A stretch of DNA of 64,000 bases from Sulfurimonas sp. HSL3-7 (GCF_039645985.1 NZ_CP147919.1:2294001-2358000), one strand, 5' to 3'. Numbered from the stretch's first letter, positions 8,868 through 17,897 are shown. Made by a program: numbers and translations. Notes: a model not told the origin generated them from the sequence alone.

Positions 8868-9728
8868 TTAGAAGGATATCCTATCAATAATTATGAGGGC
8901 CAGGAAGACGATACCGAGGTACCCGTTGATCGTAAAAAAAGCGCGGTCGATCTTGGTGAAATCTTTTCGGACCAGGTAATGTTCATAACCGAGCATCACT
9001 GCGCTCAAAAGGACCGCTGCCCAGGCAAAGCTCCCCAGTTCTGCAATCCAGACAAACATGGACCAGAAAAGAATCGTGATCACATGAAAGGCCGCCGAGA
9101 TCTGCATCGTCGTTTCGGCACCGTAGACCGAGGGGATGGAGTGCAGCCCGTGCTTGACGTCAAAGTCGATATCCTGCAATGAGTAGAGCAGGTCAAAGCC
9201 GGCCACCCAGAATAGCACACCCAGGCTCAGTAGTATTGTCCATTGCGGTACGGCCGCTTCGACAGCGATCGAACCGGCGATCGGTGCCAGTGCGAGAGAG
9301 AGACCCAGCACGATGTGCGCCATGGAGCTGAAACGTTTAAAATAGGAGTAGGAACCCAGGACAATAAGCATCGGAACACTCAGGTAAAAGGCCAGGTCAT
9401 TGATCATGTAGGCAACAACTATGAAGATCAGTGCATTGACAACCGTGAAGAGCATGATCGAGCCTGCATCCAGGCGCCCGTCCACGCTCGGACGGTTTTG
9501 CGTTCTCGGGTTCTTGGCATCAAACGCCCTGTCGGCATAACGGTTCAGCCCCATCGCAAAATTTCGCGCACTGATCGCGGCCAGAACGCCCAGGAAGAGC
9601 AGCCCGAAACCGAACCACCCCTTGGCTGATACGATCATCGCAATAAAGATAAAGGGCAGGGAGAAGATAGAGTGTTGGAACATCACCAACTCGTTGAAAT
9701 ATTTAAGCCGCTGTATCATTCGTTGCAC
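8868..9728 (-). CDS. UbiA-family prenyltransferase (MqnP/UbiA type, quinone biosynthesis)
   Basis: 286 residues from the GTG at 9728, preferred because AAAGGA lies six bases before it; ATGs at 9746 and 9719 are alternatives. Integral membrane enzyme with about eight helices. Both Asp-rich prenyl-diphosphate/Mg sites are present: NRYADRAFD and YSLQDIDFD. It attaches a polyprenyl chain to an aromatic quinone precursor. Campylobacterota make menaquinone by the futalosine pathway, so the MqnP role is more likely than 4-hydroxybenzoate prenylation, but the sequence alone does not settle this. Confidence 0.9.
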   Translation of the reverse strand: MQRMIQRLKYFNELVMFQHSIFSLPFIFIAMIVSAKGWFGFGLLFLGVLAAISARNFAMGLNRYADRAFDAKNPRTQNRPSVDGRLDAGSIMLFTVVNALIFIVVAYMINDLAFYLSVPMLIVLGSYSYFKRFSSMAHIVLGLSLALAPIAGSIAVEAAVPQWTILLSLGVLFWVAGFDLLYSLQDIDFDVKHGLHSIPSVYGAETTMQISAAFHVITILFWSMFVWIAELGSFAWAAVLLSAVMLGYEHYLVRKDFTKIDRAFFTINGYLGIVFLALIIIDRISF

Positions 9729-9846
9729 TTCTCTTCCTTTGAGCATCTTGTTTGATCATTTGAATGTATGATCCATTTAAAGTCCCGTAATTTTACCGTA
9801 AAAGAGGCTGTCGTTTTCTTGTCTCGACATCTGTTATACTTCCAAC

Positions 9847-10737
9847 ATGAAACAGATCGCGATCATCGGCCCGACAGCTTCAGGTAAAAGTGACCTTGCC
9901 ATTGAGATGGCCTTGCAGCACAACGCCTACATCCTCTCCATCGACTCACTCAGCATCTATAAAGAGATCGATATTGCCTCCGCCAAACCATCTGCTCATG
10001 AGTTGGCGAAGGTAAAACACTTCGGTATCAACGAGATCTATCTCGATACCCATTTCAGTGTAGCAACCTTTATACAGCTCTACAAAAAAGCCTATCAAAA
10101 AGCCCTGCATGACGGCAAGAACCTTATTATCGTCGGTGGCACCAGTTTTTACCTTAAAAGCCTGACATCGGGTCTGTCACAGCTTCCGGAGTACTCCGAA
10201 GCGACCAAAGCGCATACAGCCAGGATGCTGCTCGATCTGCCCCGTGCCTATGCTTATCTGCAAGAGAGAGATCCAGAGTATATGAAGGCCATAGAAGCCA
10301 CTGACGCCTATCGTATAGAGAAGATGCTCCTGCTTGTCCTTGAGAGCGGTATGGGCCCTACAGCGTGGTTCAACGCCCATCCTCCCAAACCGGTCATTGA
10401 ACAACTCGATATCTTTAATATCGACGTTGAACGCGCCCTGCTGCGCGAACGTATCGTCAAACGTACTTACAAGATGGCGGCATCGGGTCTTATCGACGAA
10501 GTGGCGATACTGGAGCACAAGTACGGCCGTAACCACAATGCGATGAAGGCGATCGGCATCATAGAGGTGTTGGCCTACCTCGATGGCGAGTGCACGAAAG
10601 AGGCGATGATAGAGAACATCATCACCCACACCGCGCAGCTGGCAAAACGGCAGCAGACGTTTAACAGGACACAGTTTGAAGAGGCGGTTTCGGCAAGCCT
10701 GAGTGCCCTGCCTCAGCTGATCGCCGAAGTATTTTAA
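9847..10737 (+). CDS. miaA: tRNA dimethylallyltransferase
   Basis: 296 residues. MiaA transfers a dimethylallyl group to N6 of A37 in tRNAs reading UNN codons. It has a P-loop (GPTASGKS, residues 8-15), the catalytic-region motif [17 protein letters not shown] (usually DSMQVYRGLDIGTAKP) and [13 protein letters not shown]. Length is typical. A TATACT box (9835-9840) lies only six bases before the ATG and no ribosome site is visible, so the transcript could be leaderless. Next gene is smpB, about 105 bases downstream. Confidence 0.96.
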   Translation: MKQIAIIGPTASGKSDLAIEMALQHNAYILSIDSLSIYKEIDIASAKPSAHELAKVKHFGINEIYLDTHFSVATFIQLYKKAYQKALHDGKNLIIVGGTSFYLKSLTSGLSQLPEYSEATKAHTARMLLDLPRAYAYLQERDPEYMKAIEATDAYRIEKMLLLVLESGMGPTAWFNAHPPKPVIEQLDIFNIDVERALLRERIVKRTYKMAASGLIDEVAILEHKYGRNHNAMKAIGIIEVLAYLDGECTKEAMIENIITHTAQLAKRQQTFNRTQFEEAVSASLSALPQLIAEVF

Positions 10738-10841
10738 AATCAGTCTGCCTGCCTAAAAAGCTGCATAGTTTTTTAAAGCTACCCATAAATTGTTTAGTAT
10801 CTTTGCTGTATGATACGGCTACAAAAAGTGAAGGAATATCT

Positions 10842-11294
10842 TTGGGCGAGACCATTGCTAAAAACAAAAAAGCGTATCATGATTATCATATTGAAGAGAA
10901 GCTTGAAGCCGGTATTGTACTGAAAGGGAGCGAGATCAAAGCGATCCGTGCCGGACGTGTCAACCTCAAAGACAGCTTCATCCGCATCGACAACGGCGAA
11001 GCGGTTCTCTATAATGCCCATATCGGTCTGCTCGAGACCACCCATCACTACTACCGCCATGAAGAGCGCGGACCGCGAAAACTGCTGCTGCACAAAAAAC
11101 AGATCAATAAACTCGCACAGGCTGTCAGCCGCGACGGCATGACTATCGTGCCGCTAAGTATGTACTACAACGACAAAAACATCGTCAAAGTCCAGATCGG
11201 GATCGCCAAGGGTAAAAAGCTCCACGACAAGCGCCAGGACCTCAAAGAGAAAGATATGAAACGCGATATTGATAGAGCGATGAAAGAGTTCTAG
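10842..11294 (+). CDS. smpB: SsrA-binding protein SmpB
   Basis: 150 residues from the TTG at 10842, chosen because AAGGA (10831-10835) precedes it by six bases and the protein then has the normal SmpB length. SmpB carries tmRNA into stalled ribosomes for trans-translation. Diagnostic blocks: [51 protein letters not shown] and the C-terminal basic [16 protein letters not shown] tail. A TATGAT box at 10809-10814 could be its own -10. tmRNA itself is not in the window. Confidence 0.96.
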   Translation: MGETIAKNKKAYHDYHIEEKLEAGIVLKGSEIKAIRAGRVNLKDSFIRIDNGEAVLYNAHIGLLETTHHYYRHEERGPRKLLLHKKQINKLAQAVSRDGMTIVPLSMYYNDKNIVKVQIGIAKGKKLHDKRQDLKEKDMKRDIDRAMKEF

Positions 11295-11298
11295 CAAT

Positions 11299-11315
11299 TT
11301 GCCGCGAAGCGGCAA
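11299..11315 (+). terminator. Short GC-rich hairpin after smpB
   Basis: TTGCCGC, loop GAA, GCGGCAA form a perfect seven-pair stem five bases after the smpB stop. There is no T-run behind it, so it is a weak or factor-dependent terminator, or just an RNA 3'-end stabiliser. Confidence 0.45.
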
Positions 11316-11366
11316 CTTCAGTGCCAAAGCGGCCAGCGCAGGAAGGTGGGCAAGTTCCTATAACGC

Positions 11367-11696
11367 TTAAACGCCCTTTATCGCCTGAAGCAGCGTAATC
11401 CCGACCGCAGCGATACCGACGGCTATTGCGGTCCAGTCCGATGCTTTGATCATCTTGTAGATCCGTTTGAGTTCATCATCATTAAGTTCTTCAAAACGGC
11501 GCGAACGGATAAACTTGACGGCATTACGGAAAGAGTCGTCGCCTACCTGGATTTTCCATCGCGGCCGTCCCATCTGTTCGTAAAGATCATGGTGCGCCGA
11601 ATTCAAACGATTAAAAAACGCCTGCGTCGCCAGAATCTGTACCACCATCGCAACAACAAAAACCAATGCCGAAAGTGTAAAAATCGTGTTAAGCAT
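11367..11696 (-). CDS. Small two-helix membrane protein, last gene of the ligase/peptidase operon
   Basis: 109 residues. N-terminal membrane helix (about 3-27), a basic/acidic cytoplasmic-type core (GRPRWKIQVGDDSFRNAVKF, RFEELNDDELKRIYKM) and a C-terminal hydrophobic helix (about 88-106). The topology recalls UspB-like small membrane proteins, but I see no clear family signature. Its ATG overlaps the TGA of the M14 carboxypeptidase gene by one base (TGATG), so it is translated by coupling and is likely part of the same system, perhaps as a membrane anchor. Confidence 0.8.
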   Translation of the reverse strand: MLNTIFTLSALVFVVAMVVQILATQAFFNRLNSAHHDLYEQMGRPRWKIQVGDDSFRNAVKFIRSRRFEELNDDELKRIYKMIKASDWTAIAVGIAAVGITLLQAIKGV

Positions 11697-14287
11697 CAGT
11701 TCTCTATGTTATAGGCGAGTACGGCCGGTTCTGAGATGTGCGGCACCTCATCATAAGCAAAGACTGCATAATATTTACCCACATCCAGATCACCGAAATT
11801 ATCATAGGTATAGTTGTCAGGCCCACCGTAGAGTTTTTGACCATCATAGGCTGATGAAGGGACGTGGAACGGGTTCTTGACCACGATCACCCCTTTAAAC
11901 GCCTCGTCAACCGGGTTATCCCAGTCCAGGCGGATCATTCCGTTCTCGACACTTGCTCTCAGATTCGTCGCCTTTTCGATACCGTAACGGCGTTTTTTAA
12001 TGTAATCAAGAATTAGACGCGGCCGGCACTCCCGTTTGGCATCGAGCCAGTTCACAGATTCCGATTTGGCAAAAGACTTCGACGAGGAGGCTTTGATCAC
12101 AAAGAGGATCTTCTCATTGGCTTGGATCGTATCGACCATCTCCTGGATGGAAAGCGTGTCGAAAACAAAACGCTGCGCCTTGTCCTGACGCAGATCGGCC
12201 ACGCTGACTTCATAACCGACACGTTCGATCACCTCGCGTTCTCTCATCTTTTTAAAGCTCTTCTCCCCATCGCCCATCTTAACCATCTCGATGTGATAGC
12301 GGATACTTGCATTGGCATTGATCTGCCTTGCATCAAGTTCAAGATAGGCATCGGAGACGATCGTATTTTGCATATCCAGTATCTGTGTCATATCAAACTC
12401 GATGCAGCCGTATATACGGCTGCCGTTTTGATCGAATCCCGCCACAAGGCTGGACTCTTTGACCTCCTGTTCCGTGATCGTATATTCCTGTTGCGAGTAG
12501 AGTTCCAACTTCGCTTCCTGGAGGGTATAGGTAACCTCAAGTTTAGGACGAAATGTCAAACCGCCGCTGTGCGGTCCGTAACCGATATCCCACTGCATCA
12601 TCTGCGAAGCTCTGTCTATCGGCAGTTTTGTCGGTCCCTCCATACGAAAGACCGCCTTGCGCCGTTTAAGCGCATCCTGCAATACGTTTCGTTCCTGCTT
12701 ATTGAAACGATAGGTCCGCCAGACCCCTTGTGAAAGCTGGGATGATTTGGTCGCCATGCCGATATAGCCCAGGACTTTGGCATTTTTGACCTCATCAAAA
12801 CTGGCCAGATTATCAATGGTACGTTCATCGACCAGTCCCACACGCCATTCGCCGAATTTCTCGACATGTACGGAAACACGGTTCATCGGATAATACGAGA
12901 TCTGCGCACTTTTGATCAGTGCGTTTTCAGGTACGCTCTCCAGCGAGAAGCTGCTTATACCGTAACACTCACCCTTGTATTCCGAAATACCGACGAACAG
13001 TGAGTTCTCGCCGAAATGCTCTTTGTTTTTCGTTGTCTTCTCCCCCACATAACCGATCTCGCTTCTGAGCGGATAGAGTATCTTCGAAAACATCGTTGTT
13101 TCTGGATCGGTACGGACACCCAGAACCGGGGCGAATGCCGACTTGATATGACGGACTTTGCAAACGGCACGGATAAAGTAGTGGTAGTTCGTCGCTGATT
13201 CAAGCTGTCTGTCCACAAAACTGTGCGAGAGGGTCGTACCGACGCGGTTTGATGACTGAGTGTACCCTTTTAGTTTTTTGGAACGGTAGATCTCAAAATA
13301 GACCTTCTCATCTTCCGGGTAATCCCAACTGAGTTCCACGTCCCTGCTGCCGACCGATGTGGCGATAAAATTACCGACTCTGGGCAGACTTTTCGTCTTG
13401 TCATAATTGGGCACTTCCGAAAGCGCATAGGTCAGAGCTGCGATGTTCTCATTGATGTGCTCGAGCATGTTCTCCTGATAATCGGAGATATTGCGTGAAC
13501 CCACTTCGACCGTCAGCGCCAGGGCTCCCTGCGAATAATAAAACTCGCGCCCGCTGCCTGAGATGAGATGGGTCGGCGGTTTACCCATATGCACGCCGTA
13601 TTCACGCCCCGATACTTTTCTGATCTCTTCGGCCATATTGGCAGAGAGCGTGTTCAGATCCGTCGCATCAATGGCATCTTCGTGAATGAAGTTATGTGCC
13701 GGGAAAAAGACATTCCCCTGAGAGTGGTAATCAAGTGCGATCGTAATGTTCGGATGCGCCAGCACAAAATCTCTGAGTGCGGCTGTCTCAGGTTCTGAAA
13801 AAGGCTGGGGTCCGGAATAGACATTTGACGAAGTGTTTTTGCTTGGCGCGTAACCGATAGAGAAATTGCGGTTAAGGTCTACTCCGAACGTCCCGTCCGC
13901 ATTGTGGCGACGGTTCTTGCGCCAAAATGAGAAGTGGTTGCGTGAGTACTCAAATCCGTCCGGGTTCGCACACGGCACCACGTAGAAAGTGGCGCGTTCC
14001 AGCAACTGGTTCAGCTGCGGATCAAACTCGATATGCTCCAATAAGTGGTGGGCATACTTCACAGCCAACTCTATACCGATCCACTCACGCGCGTGAATAC
14101 TCCCGGTATAAAAGAGGGCCGGCTTACTGTCGGCATCTTCCATCCCTTTCGAGATAGTCACAGCGATCATATCACGCTCTTCCCAGGTCTTGCCTATGGT
14201 GGTTACTTTAAAAAGATCGGGATGAGACGCTTGGGCAGAAAGAAAAAAATCGACACATTCCTGATAAGAGATATACTGTTGGCGCAC
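11696..14287 (-). CDS. Modular M14 zinc carboxypeptidase with fibronectin-like and CBM96-like domains
   Basis: 863 residues from a GTG with AAGGA five bases upstream. The M14 domain (about 5-285) has a full active site: Zn ligands H65 and E68 (HAREW), H188 (DYHSQG), catalytic E261 (LTVEVGSRN), and substrate-binding NPDG and DLNRNF. Then come a fibronectin III-like domain (about 295-385), two beta-rich DNRLRE/CBM96-like modules (about 405-590 and 600-760, each ending in RP-LE/LILDY patterns) and a second fibronectin-like domain (about 770-860). No signal peptide is visible, unusual for this architecture. It should trim C-terminal residues from a peptide; the operon suggests the ligase product is its substrate. 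Confidence 0.93.
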   Translation of the reverse strand: MRQQYISYQECVDFFLSAQASHPDLFKVTTIGKTWEERDMIAVTISKGMEDADSKPALFYTGSIHAREWIGIELAVKYAHHLLEHIEFDPQLNQLLERATFYVVPCANPDGFEYSRNHFSFWRKNRRHNADGTFGVDLNRNFSIGYAPSKNTSSNVYSGPQPFSEPETAALRDFVLAHPNITIALDYHSQGNVFFPAHNFIHEDAIDATDLNTLSANMAEEIRKVSGREYGVHMGKPPTHLISGSGREFYYSQGALALTVEVGSRNISDYQENMLEHINENIAALTYALSEVPNYDKTKSLPRVGNFIATSVGSRDVELSWDYPEDEKVYFEIYRSKKLKGYTQSSNRVGTTLSHSFVDRQLESATNYHYFIRAVCKVRHIKSAFAPVLGVRTDPETTMFSKILYPLRSEIGYVGEKTTKNKEHFGENSLFVGISEYKGECYGISSFSLESVPENALIKSAQISYYPMNRVSVHVEKFGEWRVGLVDERTIDNLASFDEVKNAKVLGYIGMATKSSQLSQGVWRTYRFNKQERNVLQDALKRRKAVFRMEGPTKLPIDRASQMMQWDIGYGPHSGGLTFRPKLEVTYTLQEAKLELYSQQEYTITEQEVKESSLVAGFDQNGSRIYGCIEFDMTQILDMQNTIVSDAYLELDARQINANASIRYHIEMVKMGDGEKSFKKMREREVIERVGYEVSVADLRQDKAQRFVFDTLSIQEMVDTIQANEKILFVIKASSSKSFAKSESVNWLDAKRECRPRLILDYIKKRRYGIEKATNLRASVENGMIRLDWDNPVDEAFKGVIVVKNPFHVPSSAYDGQKLYGGPDNYTYDNFGDLDVGKYYAVFAYDEVPHISEPAVLAYNIEN

Positions 14288-14309
14288 GACGTTCCTTAGA
14301 TGATATAAG

Positions 14310-14348
14310 TGAGAGATGAGAGAAATAGCAACTTGATGCCATCTCTCA
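14310..14348 (-). other. Intra-operon hairpin between ATP-grasp 2 and the carboxypeptidase
   Basis: TGAGAGATG (14310-14318) and CATCTCTCA (14340-14348) form a perfect nine-pair stem with a 21-base loop in the 74-base gap between genes. No T-run follows on the minus strand, so it is more likely an RNA processing or stability element than a terminator. Confidence 0.4.
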
Positions 14349-14361
14349 ATAAAGGGTACCT

Positions 14362-15699
14362 CTAAAAAGGTAATTTGGCGAACAGTTTTGACCAGATACT
14401 GGACTGCTCTTTCGTGATGTAATCATACTCTTCAAGCTCTTCAAAGTTGCTGACCTTTTCATCGTCGATCAGTTTTTTGATCTCCAACGCCGTCTCCTCT
14501 TCCATGGAGTAGAGCGACATCAGTTCGGTCAATGTTACGTCTTTGAATTCAACTTTTCCGTCACCCTGCACTGTCGATGTGCTCTCTTCACTTTTTTCGA
14601 AAGCCTCCTTAACGACCGTTGGCAGTTTCTCCTCTTTCAGTGGCGCAATTGAGTCCGGGATATCACTCTCAACCGACTCATCAGTACGTTCCATGTCAAA
14701 ATTGCCTTTGTCGGCCAACCAGTACGCCCCGTCAGCAGACGGTTCATACTTGGCGAAATAGAGGTGACGCAGGGTACGCAGCACGGACGAGTCCATTTTG
14801 CCCAACTCTTCCCATGAGAAAAGCGGTACATGCGGCATTCTGAATGTTCCCCCGCTTAGGTCCCACATGATGTATTGACAGATCCAGTCACGGATGTAAG
14901 GAAAGGCTGCAAATGCTGTTGCACACTCTAAAATATACGGTTCATCGGTATTTTCATCAATAGCAATATCACATGCCCAATATTCCGCTTTAGCCGCTTT
15001 GGAAGCTTTAACCGCTAATTCAAGTGCGTTCATCGGTACGTTTTCGTAACTCATTGACCCGCCCTGAGAGGTGTTCGTAATCCACTGCCCCTCTCCCGAA
15101 AAACGCCAGAAAGCACAAACCGGTTTATGCCCGATCAGCATAACGCGGATGTCCCCGCTGTATTTTAGAGGGATCGCATCTTGCGTGTAGATCGGGTTGT
15201 ATTTTTTCTCATCTAAAAGTGCTTTCGCCTCAGCATAAGAGTCTGCTTTGTGTACAAAATACCCCCCGTAGTTTGAGGGGCCATACGAACGTTTGATGAT
15301 CTGCGGGTATTTTGCCTTTTTAAGATAGTCGTACCCCTCATCTTTATCATAGAAGATCCCTGTTTTCGGTGCCTGAATATCATATTTCTCACAAAAGAGT
15401 GTCACGTTCTCTTTTGATTTGTTCGGAAACTGCGTCTCTAACGACGGGATAAAACGGACATGCGGCAATGCTTTTGCGATCTCTCTGAATGTCTCATAGG
15501 CTGTCGCCGGGATATTACCGACCAAAACATCGATGTTTTTACGACGGACCTCATTGATAAAGCGCGTTTTATCATTTTTCCAGTGGTAGGTCACTATCTC
15601 TATCTTATCCGGCCACCCTTTAAAGTTGCTTTTGTCAAAAAAGCGCAGTACATAATCCATATAGAGCAAACCGAGTTTCGGTAATTTTTTATTTCCCAT
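14362..15699 (-). CDS. RimK-like ATP-grasp protein 2, with degenerate metal site and C-terminal helical extension
   Basis: 445 residues. An N-terminal pre-ATP-grasp region (about 1-90) is followed by an ATP-grasp core (about 95-300) with PQIIKRSYGPSNYGGYFV as nucleotide lysine/glycine loop and CDIAIDENTDEPYILECA as metal-binding strand. The usual E-x-N metal pair reads E258-C259-A260, so the Asn is missing. A poorly conserved acidic linker (about 320-395) leads to a helical tail (about 396-445: TLTELMSLYSMEEETALEI) that resembles a helix-hairpin-helix. Second ligase of the operon, nine bases after ATP-grasp 1. It may be a catalytically altered partner or recogniser. Confidence 0.85.
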   Translation of the reverse strand: MGNKKLPKLGLLYMDYVLRFFDKSNFKGWPDKIEIVTYHWKNDKTRFINEVRRKNIDVLVGNIPATAYETFREIAKALPHVRFIPSLETQFPNKSKENVTLFCEKYDIQAPKTGIFYDKDEGYDYLKKAKYPQIIKRSYGPSNYGGYFVHKADSYAEAKALLDEKKYNPIYTQDAIPLKYSGDIRVMLIGHKPVCAFWRFSGEGQWITNTSQGGSMSYENVPMNALELAVKASKAAKAEYWACDIAIDENTDEPYILECATAFAAFPYIRDWICQYIMWDLSGGTFRMPHVPLFSWEELGKMDSSVLRTLRHLYFAKYEPSADGAYWLADKGNFDMERTDESVESDIPDSIAPLKEEKLPTVVKEAFEKSEESTSTVQGDGKVEFKDVTLTELMSLYSMEEETALEIKKLIDDEKVSNFEELEEYDYITKEQSSIWSKLFAKLPF

Positions 15700-15708
15700 T
15701 AATCATCC

Positions 15709-16632
15709 TTATTTTTTTGTGATTCGATCGATCATATTGACGATCAGATCGATCTTTTTATCGTTAAAATCGAGCCCCATTGCCTCTTGTTCCGGTGTTG
15801 CGAAAGCAGGAATCCCGTTGACCTCAAGGACCACATATTCCTCTTTTTCTTCATCGTACAGGATATCCACACCGGCAATTTCCAAGCCGATCGCCTTCGT
15901 TGCACGTTTTGCCAGTTCGACAATCTCATCATTGGCCTCACGCAAGATGACACTGCCGCCGGATGTGATATTTGTTCGCCAGTCTCGACCGCCCGCCTTA
16001 CGTCCGTAGCAAGCGACAAACTCACCGTCAACAATATCAACCCGAAAATCTGAATAGTCATTTTTGATGAAACGTTCCACATAAACATTACGGGCATCGC
16101 TTTTATTGATAAACGGAAGCAGCGTATCGAGTGTTACGCGGTTTTCGATCAGGGCCATACCGTTACCGCCCCAGCCGTCGATCGGCTTATAGACCATTTT
16201 TCCCCATTCGTCATATTGGTCAACCATCCCGTTCATATCCTCTTTATGGCAGAGGTAGAAATCAGGCGTCCGGACACCGGCCTTTGCTAGCATCATGTTT
16301 GATTGGAACTTGTCTTCGGCGATAGCAAAAGACCTAAAATTGTTGAGTGTCGGAATAAACTCGCTGAGCACCTGGTACATATAGACCTGTGCAACGGTCT
16401 GCTCACCGGCATTGTAGGAAAAGAAAGCGTCAAGTGCCGTCATATCAAGACCTTTGCAGTGGATTCCCTCTTTGGAGCCTTCGGCAAAACGCAGATCTAG
16501 TCCTGTAACCGAATTGATACCGCGCTCCAACAGTTTTAAGATTAACTTCTGCTCGATCTCCGGTCCGCCGCTGTTTTGATACATCCATATACCGACCTTG
16601 CGATCGCATTCCAAACTATCAGAAACTAACAT
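15709..16632 (-). CDS. RimK-like ATP-grasp amide ligase 1
   Basis: 307 residues. ATP-grasp ligase related to RimK/glutathione-synthetase-like enzymes, which activate a carboxylate as acyl phosphate and join it to an amine. Visible sites: nucleotide lysine K149 with the flexible loop PIDGWGGNGMALIE, E186 (VERF), basic substrate region GRKAGGRDWRTNITSGG, and metal ligands D256 (VDIL) and E270/N272 (VLEVNG). Full canonical set, so likely active. Its ribosome site (AAGGAG) is encoded in the last codons of the M20 gene, only two bases separate the genes, and translation should be coupled. Confidence 0.92.
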   Translation of the reverse strand: MLVSDSLECDRKVGIWMYQNSGGPEIEQKLILKLLERGINSVTGLDLRFAEGSKEGIHCKGLDMTALDAFFSYNAGEQTVAQVYMYQVLSEFIPTLNNFRSFAIAEDKFQSNMMLAKAGVRTPDFYLCHKEDMNGMVDQYDEWGKMVYKPIDGWGGNGMALIENRVTLDTLLPFINKSDARNVYVERFIKNDYSDFRVDIVDGEFVACYGRKAGGRDWRTNITSGGSVILREANDEIVELAKRATKAIGLEIAGVDILYDEEKEEYVVLEVNGIPAFATPEQEAMGLDFNDKKIDLIVNMIDRITKK

Positions 16633-16634
16633 CC

Positions 16635-17741
16635 CTACTCCTTAAACCCCAGGTTTTCAATAAAATAGCCTATCAACTGTTTTGAAAGCGCAATACGTTC
16701 TACAAAACTCTGCTTGTTGGCACGTTCATGCACCGTATGGTCGCCGTCACCGAAGGGGCCCAGTCCATCAAGCGTAATAACGCCGCAGGAACTGACGATA
16801 TTGGCGTCACTGACCCCGCCACGCTCTTCTGTCGGCAGTTTATGACCCGTTATCCGCTCAAGATCATCAACAAAATCGAATGAACTTTTCGAGCTCATCA
16901 TCACGTCACGCTGTATGCCGCCACTCAGTACGTTTTTTGTACCTTCTATATACGAAGTCTTGGCTATCTCATCGATGGCCTTTAACACACGGTCACGCTC
17001 ATCTGTTGTCTTGTAGCGCAATTCAAACGTGAGATGTGCATGAGGCGAGATAGTATTCGCACCGATTCCCCCTTCTATCTTGCCAACATTGACTGTCGTT
17101 CCTTTCTTCAAGTCCGTCAATGCAACAAGCCGCTGCAGTTTACAGGCGGCTTCGAGATTGGCGTCAACCCCATCGGCATAAAAATTGCCCGCGTGTTTGG
17201 CCACACCTGTTATATCGATAAAGAAGGTACCGACACCCTTGCGTCCCGTTACCACTTCGCCGTTTGGACCGGCTGCCTCATAGACCAGACAATAATCATA
17301 TTCCGGGGCCAACTGCGCCGTAAGGAGTTTGGAATCATCGCTGCCGGTCTCCTCGTCGCTCACAAAAAGAACATCGACATTGGTGATCGCCATCCCCTCT
17401 TCTCTGAGCTGACGCAATGCCTCGAGGGCAACGATATTACCGCCCTTCATATCACAGACGCCCGGACCGTAGACCCATTCGGCATCCTCGCTGAAGCCCT
17501 CGAACTTACCCTCGGGGAAAACGGTATCGAGATGCCCGAGCAATAGAAGTCTTTTGCCCCCTTTATAAGGCGAACGATAAAGACGATGTTCGCCGATAAG
17601 TTCCCGCTGATACTGTTTAATTTCAAAACCAAGTTCACTGAGCCACGCATCAAAAACAGTGCCGACCTTATCGACACCGCTTTTATTCTTGGTAAAAGAG
17701 TTGATTTCAATAACTTTTTTAAGATCGGCCAGATAGTCCAC
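16635..17741 (-). CDS. M20-family metallopeptidase (carboxypeptidase G2-like), first gene of the operon
   Basis: 368 residues from a GTG with AAGGA five to six bases upstream. Di-zinc M20 aminoacylase/carboxypeptidase: H70-L-D72 (GHLDTVFPEG), bridging D97 (YGPGVCDMKGG), catalytic E130/E131 (VSDEETGSDDS), E155 (VYEAAG) and the C-terminal His (DGDHTVHERANK). A dimerisation domain sits between. CPG2-like members remove C-terminal Glu or other acidic residues from conjugates. No signal peptide, so cytoplasmic. It is the promoter-proximal gene of a five-gene unit with two ATP-grasp ligases, an M14 carboxypeptidase and a small membrane protein. Confidence 0.93.
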   Translation of the reverse strand: MDYLADLKKVIEINSFTKNKSGVDKVGTVFDAWLSELGFEIKQYQRELIGEHRLYRSPYKGGKRLLLLGHLDTVFPEGKFEGFSEDAEWVYGPGVCDMKGGNIVALEALRQLREEGMAITNVDVLFVSDEETGSDDSKLLTAQLAPEYDYCLVYEAAGPNGEVVTGRKGVGTFFIDITGVAKHAGNFYADGVDANLEAACKLQRLVALTDLKKGTTVNVGKIEGGIGANTISPHAHLTFELRYKTTDERDRVLKAIDEIAKTSYIEGTKNVLSGGIQRDVMMSSKSSFDFVDDLERITGHKLPTEERGGVSDANIVSSCGVITLDGLGPFGDGDHTVHERANKQSFVERIALSKQLIGYFIENLGFKE

Positions 17742-17811
17742 AGTTTTCCTTCTTTGAAAATAGAAACTGTATTAGAAACTTATTACAAATCAATAACAGT
17801 AAATATGGACA

Positions 17812-17817
17812 ATTATA
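17812..17817 (-). promoter_or_regulatory. -10 box (TATAAT) for the peptidase/ATP-grasp operon
   Basis: On the minus strand TATAAT stands about 70 bases before the GTG of the M20 gene in an AT-rich stretch. It is a perfect -10 and lies downstream of the rplS terminator, so the operon has its own promoter. No convincing -35; Campylobacterota promoters often lack one. Confidence 0.55.
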
Positions 17818-17875
17818 CTAAGTTGGGATAAAAGAAAGGGAGAAAAGAGTGATTAAAAAATAAACGGGGAGAAAG

Positions 17876-17897
17876 TTAACTGCCCGAAGGCAGTTAA
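17876..17897 (-). terminator. Terminator of the rpsP-rplS block (UUCG tetraloop)
   Basis: On the minus strand TTAACTGCC-TTCG-GGCAGTTAA forms a perfect nine-pair stem closed by a UUCG tetraloop seven bases after the rplS stop, followed by CTTTCTCCCCG and a T-rich tail. Separates the ribosomal block from the M20 operon. Confidence 0.8.

Noticed and set aside
12122-12733. 203-codon plus-strand frame inside the M14 carboxypeptidase gene
   Set aside because: Antisense shadow; no family features and the minus-strand gene has a complete active site.
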